From the NCBI GenBank assembly GCA_000716465.1, contig JNWL01000006.1, positions 191,428-255,427 on the forward strand: a stretch of 64,000 nt of DNA, read 5' to 3'. The stretch is from Streptomyces bikiniensis (lineage in GTDB: Bacteria; Actinomycetota; Actinomycetes; Streptomycetales; Streptomycetaceae). Within the stretch, counting starts at the first letter, position 1. Each line of letters starts with the position of its first letter. The position numbers were made by a program, and so were the translations under genes. The notes beneath the pieces are model-generated. The model made no database searches. It saw nothing but the letters and a program-made list of their open reading frames with translations, and was not told the origin of the DNA. Positions 62,283 to 64,000 of the stretch are shown piece after piece.

Positions 62283-63005
62283 TTGCGCATCACACGGCTC
62301 GTGCCCGCCCTCGCGGCCGCGGCGGTCTCCGTCCTCGCCCTGCTCTCCCCCGCCGCCTCCGCGGCACCCGCGCCCGCGCCCCCGGCCGTCCAGGCCGTGC
62401 AGCCGATCATCGGCGGCGGCTACGCCTCCAACGCCCCGTGGGCGGCCCGGCTGCTCTCCAACGGCCGGGAGACCTGTTCGGCCACGATCATCGCCCCGAC
62501 GTGGATCCTCACCGCCAAGCACTGCGTCACCGGCGGCGGGCTCTCGTTCCGCATCGGCAGCCTCGACCAGCACAGCGGCGGCACCCTGGCCAACGGCGTC
62601 CAGACCTACACGCACAGCTCCGACCTGGCCCTGGTCCGCCTCGACCGCTCCGTGTCGGCGACCTACGCCACGCTCGGCCAGCCGGGCACCGTGCGCGTCG
62701 GCCAGAACGTCCAGGTGTACGGCTGGGGCGCCACGTCCCAGTGCGGCTCGGAGGCCAACTGCCAGTCCCGCTACCTGAAGGTCGCCAACGTCACCGTCAC
62801 CAGCGGCTGCACCGACGCCTACGGCGGCTCCGCGATCTGCGCCCGCCGGGGCGACGGCATCACCGCGGGCGGCGACTCCGGCGGCCCGATGATGGCCGCC
62901 GGGGTCCAGGTCGGCGTCGCCTCCACCAGCGACCGCCAGACCACCACGGCGTACACCAACGTGACGGCGTACCGCTCCTGGATCAGGTCGATCGCGGGCG
63001 TGTGA
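62283..63005 (+). CDS. Secreted trypsin-like serine protease (S1)
   Basis: 240 residues from TTG 62283, chosen because AGAGGAA stands at the right distance and the signal peptide then begins LRITRLVPALAAAAVSV. A frame open upstream to 62112 gives an atypical leader. After signal cleavage (SPAASAAP) comes a short propeptide and IIGGGYASNAPW, the trypsin N-terminus. The triad is His in LTAKHCVTG, Asp in SSDLALVRL and Ser in GGDSGGPM. Six Cys fit three disulfides. Confidence 0.92.
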   Translation: MRITRLVPALAAAAVSVLALLSPAASAAPAPAPPAVQAVQPIIGGGYASNAPWAARLLSNGRETCSATIIAPTWILTAKHCVTGGGLSFRIGSLDQHSGGTLANGVQTYTHSSDLALVRLDRSVSATYATLGQPGTVRVGQNVQVYGWGATSQCGSEANCQSRYLKVANVTVTSGCTDAYGGSAICARRGDGITAGGDSGGPMMAAGVQVGVASTSDRQTTTAYTNVTAYRSWIRSIAGV

Positions 63006-63024
63006 CGCGCTTCCGTCCCTGACG

Positions 63025-63067
63025 GGCGACGGGCCTCCCCTCGCGGTGCGGCGGGAGGCCCGTCGCC
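63025..63067. terminator. Hairpin terminator between convergent genes
   Basis: GGCGACGGGCCTCCC (63025-63039) pairs perfectly with GGGAGGCCCGTCGCC (63053-63067), between the protease and the sigma-factor gene. Confidence 0.85.
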
Positions 63068-63079
63068 GTGCCCGGAGGG

Positions 63080-64000
63080 TCAGACGTCCTTCAGGCCGTG
63101 GAACTTGTCGGGGTTCCGGATGATGTGGACCGTCTGGACGCGCCCGTCCCTGACCTCGATCTGGATGACCGTGTCGGGGCGCCCGTCGACGAACGCGACC
63201 AGGGCCGGGGCGCCGTTGAGCTCGACGACGCGGCGCTCGTGCCGGAAGTTCTCGTCCCCGGCGACGGCGTTGAGGAAGCGGCCGACCTTGTCGGCGGTCT
63301 CGATGACCCGCAGCGGCGCCTTGGCCTTGCCGCCGCTGTCGCCGACGAGGCGCACGTCCGGCGCGAGCAGGGCGAGCAGTTCGCCGAGGTCGCCGCCGGC
63401 GGCCGCGGCGAGGAAGCGCTCGGTGAGGTCGCGGCGCTCGGCCGGGTCGACGTCGTAGCGCGGCCTGCCCTCGTCCACGTGGCGCCGGGCGCGCCCGGCG
63501 AGCTGGCGCACGGCCGCCTCCGAGCGGTCCAGGGCGGTGGCGATCTCCCCGTACGGGAAGCCGAAGGCCTCGCGCAGCACGAAGACGGCCCGCTCCAGGG
63601 GCGAGAGGGATTCGAGGACGACGAGGACGGCGAGCGAGACCGAGTCGGCGAGCAGGGCGCGCTCGGCGGTGTCGGGGGCGGCCGGGCCGAAGTCGGTGAC
63701 GACGGGCTCGGGCAGCCAGGGGCCGACGTAGGTCTCGCGGCGCGCGTGGGCGAGCCGGAGCCGGTCGATGGCGAGGCGGGTGGTGATCCGTACGAGGAAG
63801 GCGCGCGGCTCGCGGACGGCGGCCCGGTCCTCGGCGGTCCAGCGCAGCCAGGCTTCCTGGACGACGTCCTCGGCGTCGGCGGCGCGCCCGAGCATCCGGT
63901 AGGCGACGCCGAGGAGCATCGGGCGGTGCTCCTCGAAGAGTTCGGTCAGGACGTCGGCGGGAGGGCCGGTGGGGGCGGGGCCGGTCGTACGGGTGGGGGC
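63080..64000 (-). CDS. ECF sigma factor, SigJ type (start outside window)
   Basis: The frame is open to the right edge of the window, so only the last ~306 residues are seen; the Met at 63919 is internal, as LTELFEEHRP before it belongs to the sigma-2 region. Region 2 (LGVAYRMLGRAADAEDVVQE) and region 4 (LSPLERAVFVLREAFGFPYG) are followed by a SnoaL/NTF2-like C-terminal domain (LTERFLAAAAGGDLGELLAL to IIRNPDKFHGL), the SigJ/ECF41-type design in which the C-terminal domain controls activity. ECF41 members usually stand next to a carboxymuconolactone decarboxylase or oxidoreductase gene, which may lie outside. Confidence 0.93.
   Translation of the reverse strand, partial: APTRTTGPAPTGPPADVLTELFEEHRPMLLGVAYRMLGRAADAEDVVQEAWLRWTAEDRAAVREPRAFLVRITTRLAIDRLRLAHARRETYVGPWLPEPVVTDFGPAAPDTAERALLADSVSLAVLVVLESLSPLERAVFVLREAFGFPYGEIATALDRSEAAVRQLAGRARRHVDEGRPRYDVDPAERRDLTERFLAAAAGGDLGELLALLAPDVRLVGDSGGKAKAPLRVIETADKVGRFLNAVAGDENFRHERRVVELNGAPALVAFVDGRPDTVIQIEVRDGRVQTVHIIRNPDKFHGLKDV

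Overview
The window is chromosomal DNA of very high G+C content, with GC-rich third codon positions, frequent GTG/TTG starts and many ATGA/GTGA stop-start overlaps. Gene content (a single-locus mce lipid importer, a mycothiol-dependent isomerase family protein, MurT/GatD, a UreABCFGD urease, a c-di-AMP riboswitch before an NlpC/P60 hydrolase, DUF6801-type secreted proteins) points to an actinomycete, most likely Streptomyces. From memory the stretch peptide deformylase - murT/gatD - pfkA - urease - biotin - purB resembles the SCO12xx region of S. coelicolor; this was not checked. I see no phage, conjugative element, transposase, CRISPR array, rRNA or tRNA.

Layout. 1-7800: end of an ABC exporter, a membrane-bound YdjM-type protein, a DUF3516-type DEAD/DEAH helicase with acyl-CoA thioesterase II, a DraRnl-type RNA ligase, a small Cys4 protein, glutathione peroxidase and a HemK-like methyltransferase. 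7805-20107 (minus): one 13-gene mce operon (ATPase, two YrbE permeases, six Mce proteins, four Mce-associated proteins), almost all stop-start overlapped. 20108-20817: a 710-bp control region with several dyads. 20818-25787: secreted proteins facing away from mce, including a fossil of a duplicated gene, then a PucR-type regulator. 25830-28520: a flavoprotein, and an acyl-CoA dehydrogenase divergent from a TetR regulator with a dyad between them. 28675-36504: deformylase, MurT/GatD, phosphofructokinase, CtaG-type protein, DUF3048 lipoprotein, PlsC-type acyltransferase and an epimerase remnant. 36505-42892 (minus): a secreted tripeptidyl aminopeptidase-type hydrolase and the urease operon ureABCFGD. 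43085-44409: a Phd-type antitoxin without a toxin, divergent from a ClpP-like protein that has lost two of its three catalytic residues. 44710-45361: c-di-AMP riboswitch and NlpC/P60 hydrolase. 45863-51235: an anti-sigma-type ATPase and the biotin genes (bioF divergent from bioBAD). 51497-64000: methyltransferase, GNAT acetyltransferase, two CNNM/CBS proteins, mycothiol-dependent isomerase family protein, SGNH hydrolase, purB with a mug gene that seems to start at CTG, a ROK regulator, a HutC-type GntR regulator, a secreted trypsin-like protease and the start-truncated end of a SigJ-type ECF sigma factor.

How genes fit together. The mce operon, the neighbouring secreted proteins, and the TetR/acyl-CoA dehydrogenase pair suggest uptake and oxidation of an external lipid. 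GTTAC...GTAAC dyads occur both in the mce control region and at the acyl-CoA dehydrogenase start, so shared control is possible but unproven. MurT/GatD, NlpC/P60 and the riboswitch concern cell-wall modification. Urease needs UreD/F/G for nickel insertion; no ureE is seen, which is common in actinomycetes. The biotin genes have two oddities: a decapeptide-repeat leader on BioF and a Cys/Gly-rich tail on BioB. The most unusual locus is the degenerate ClpP / orphan antitoxin / small protein cluster at 43.1-44.4 kb.
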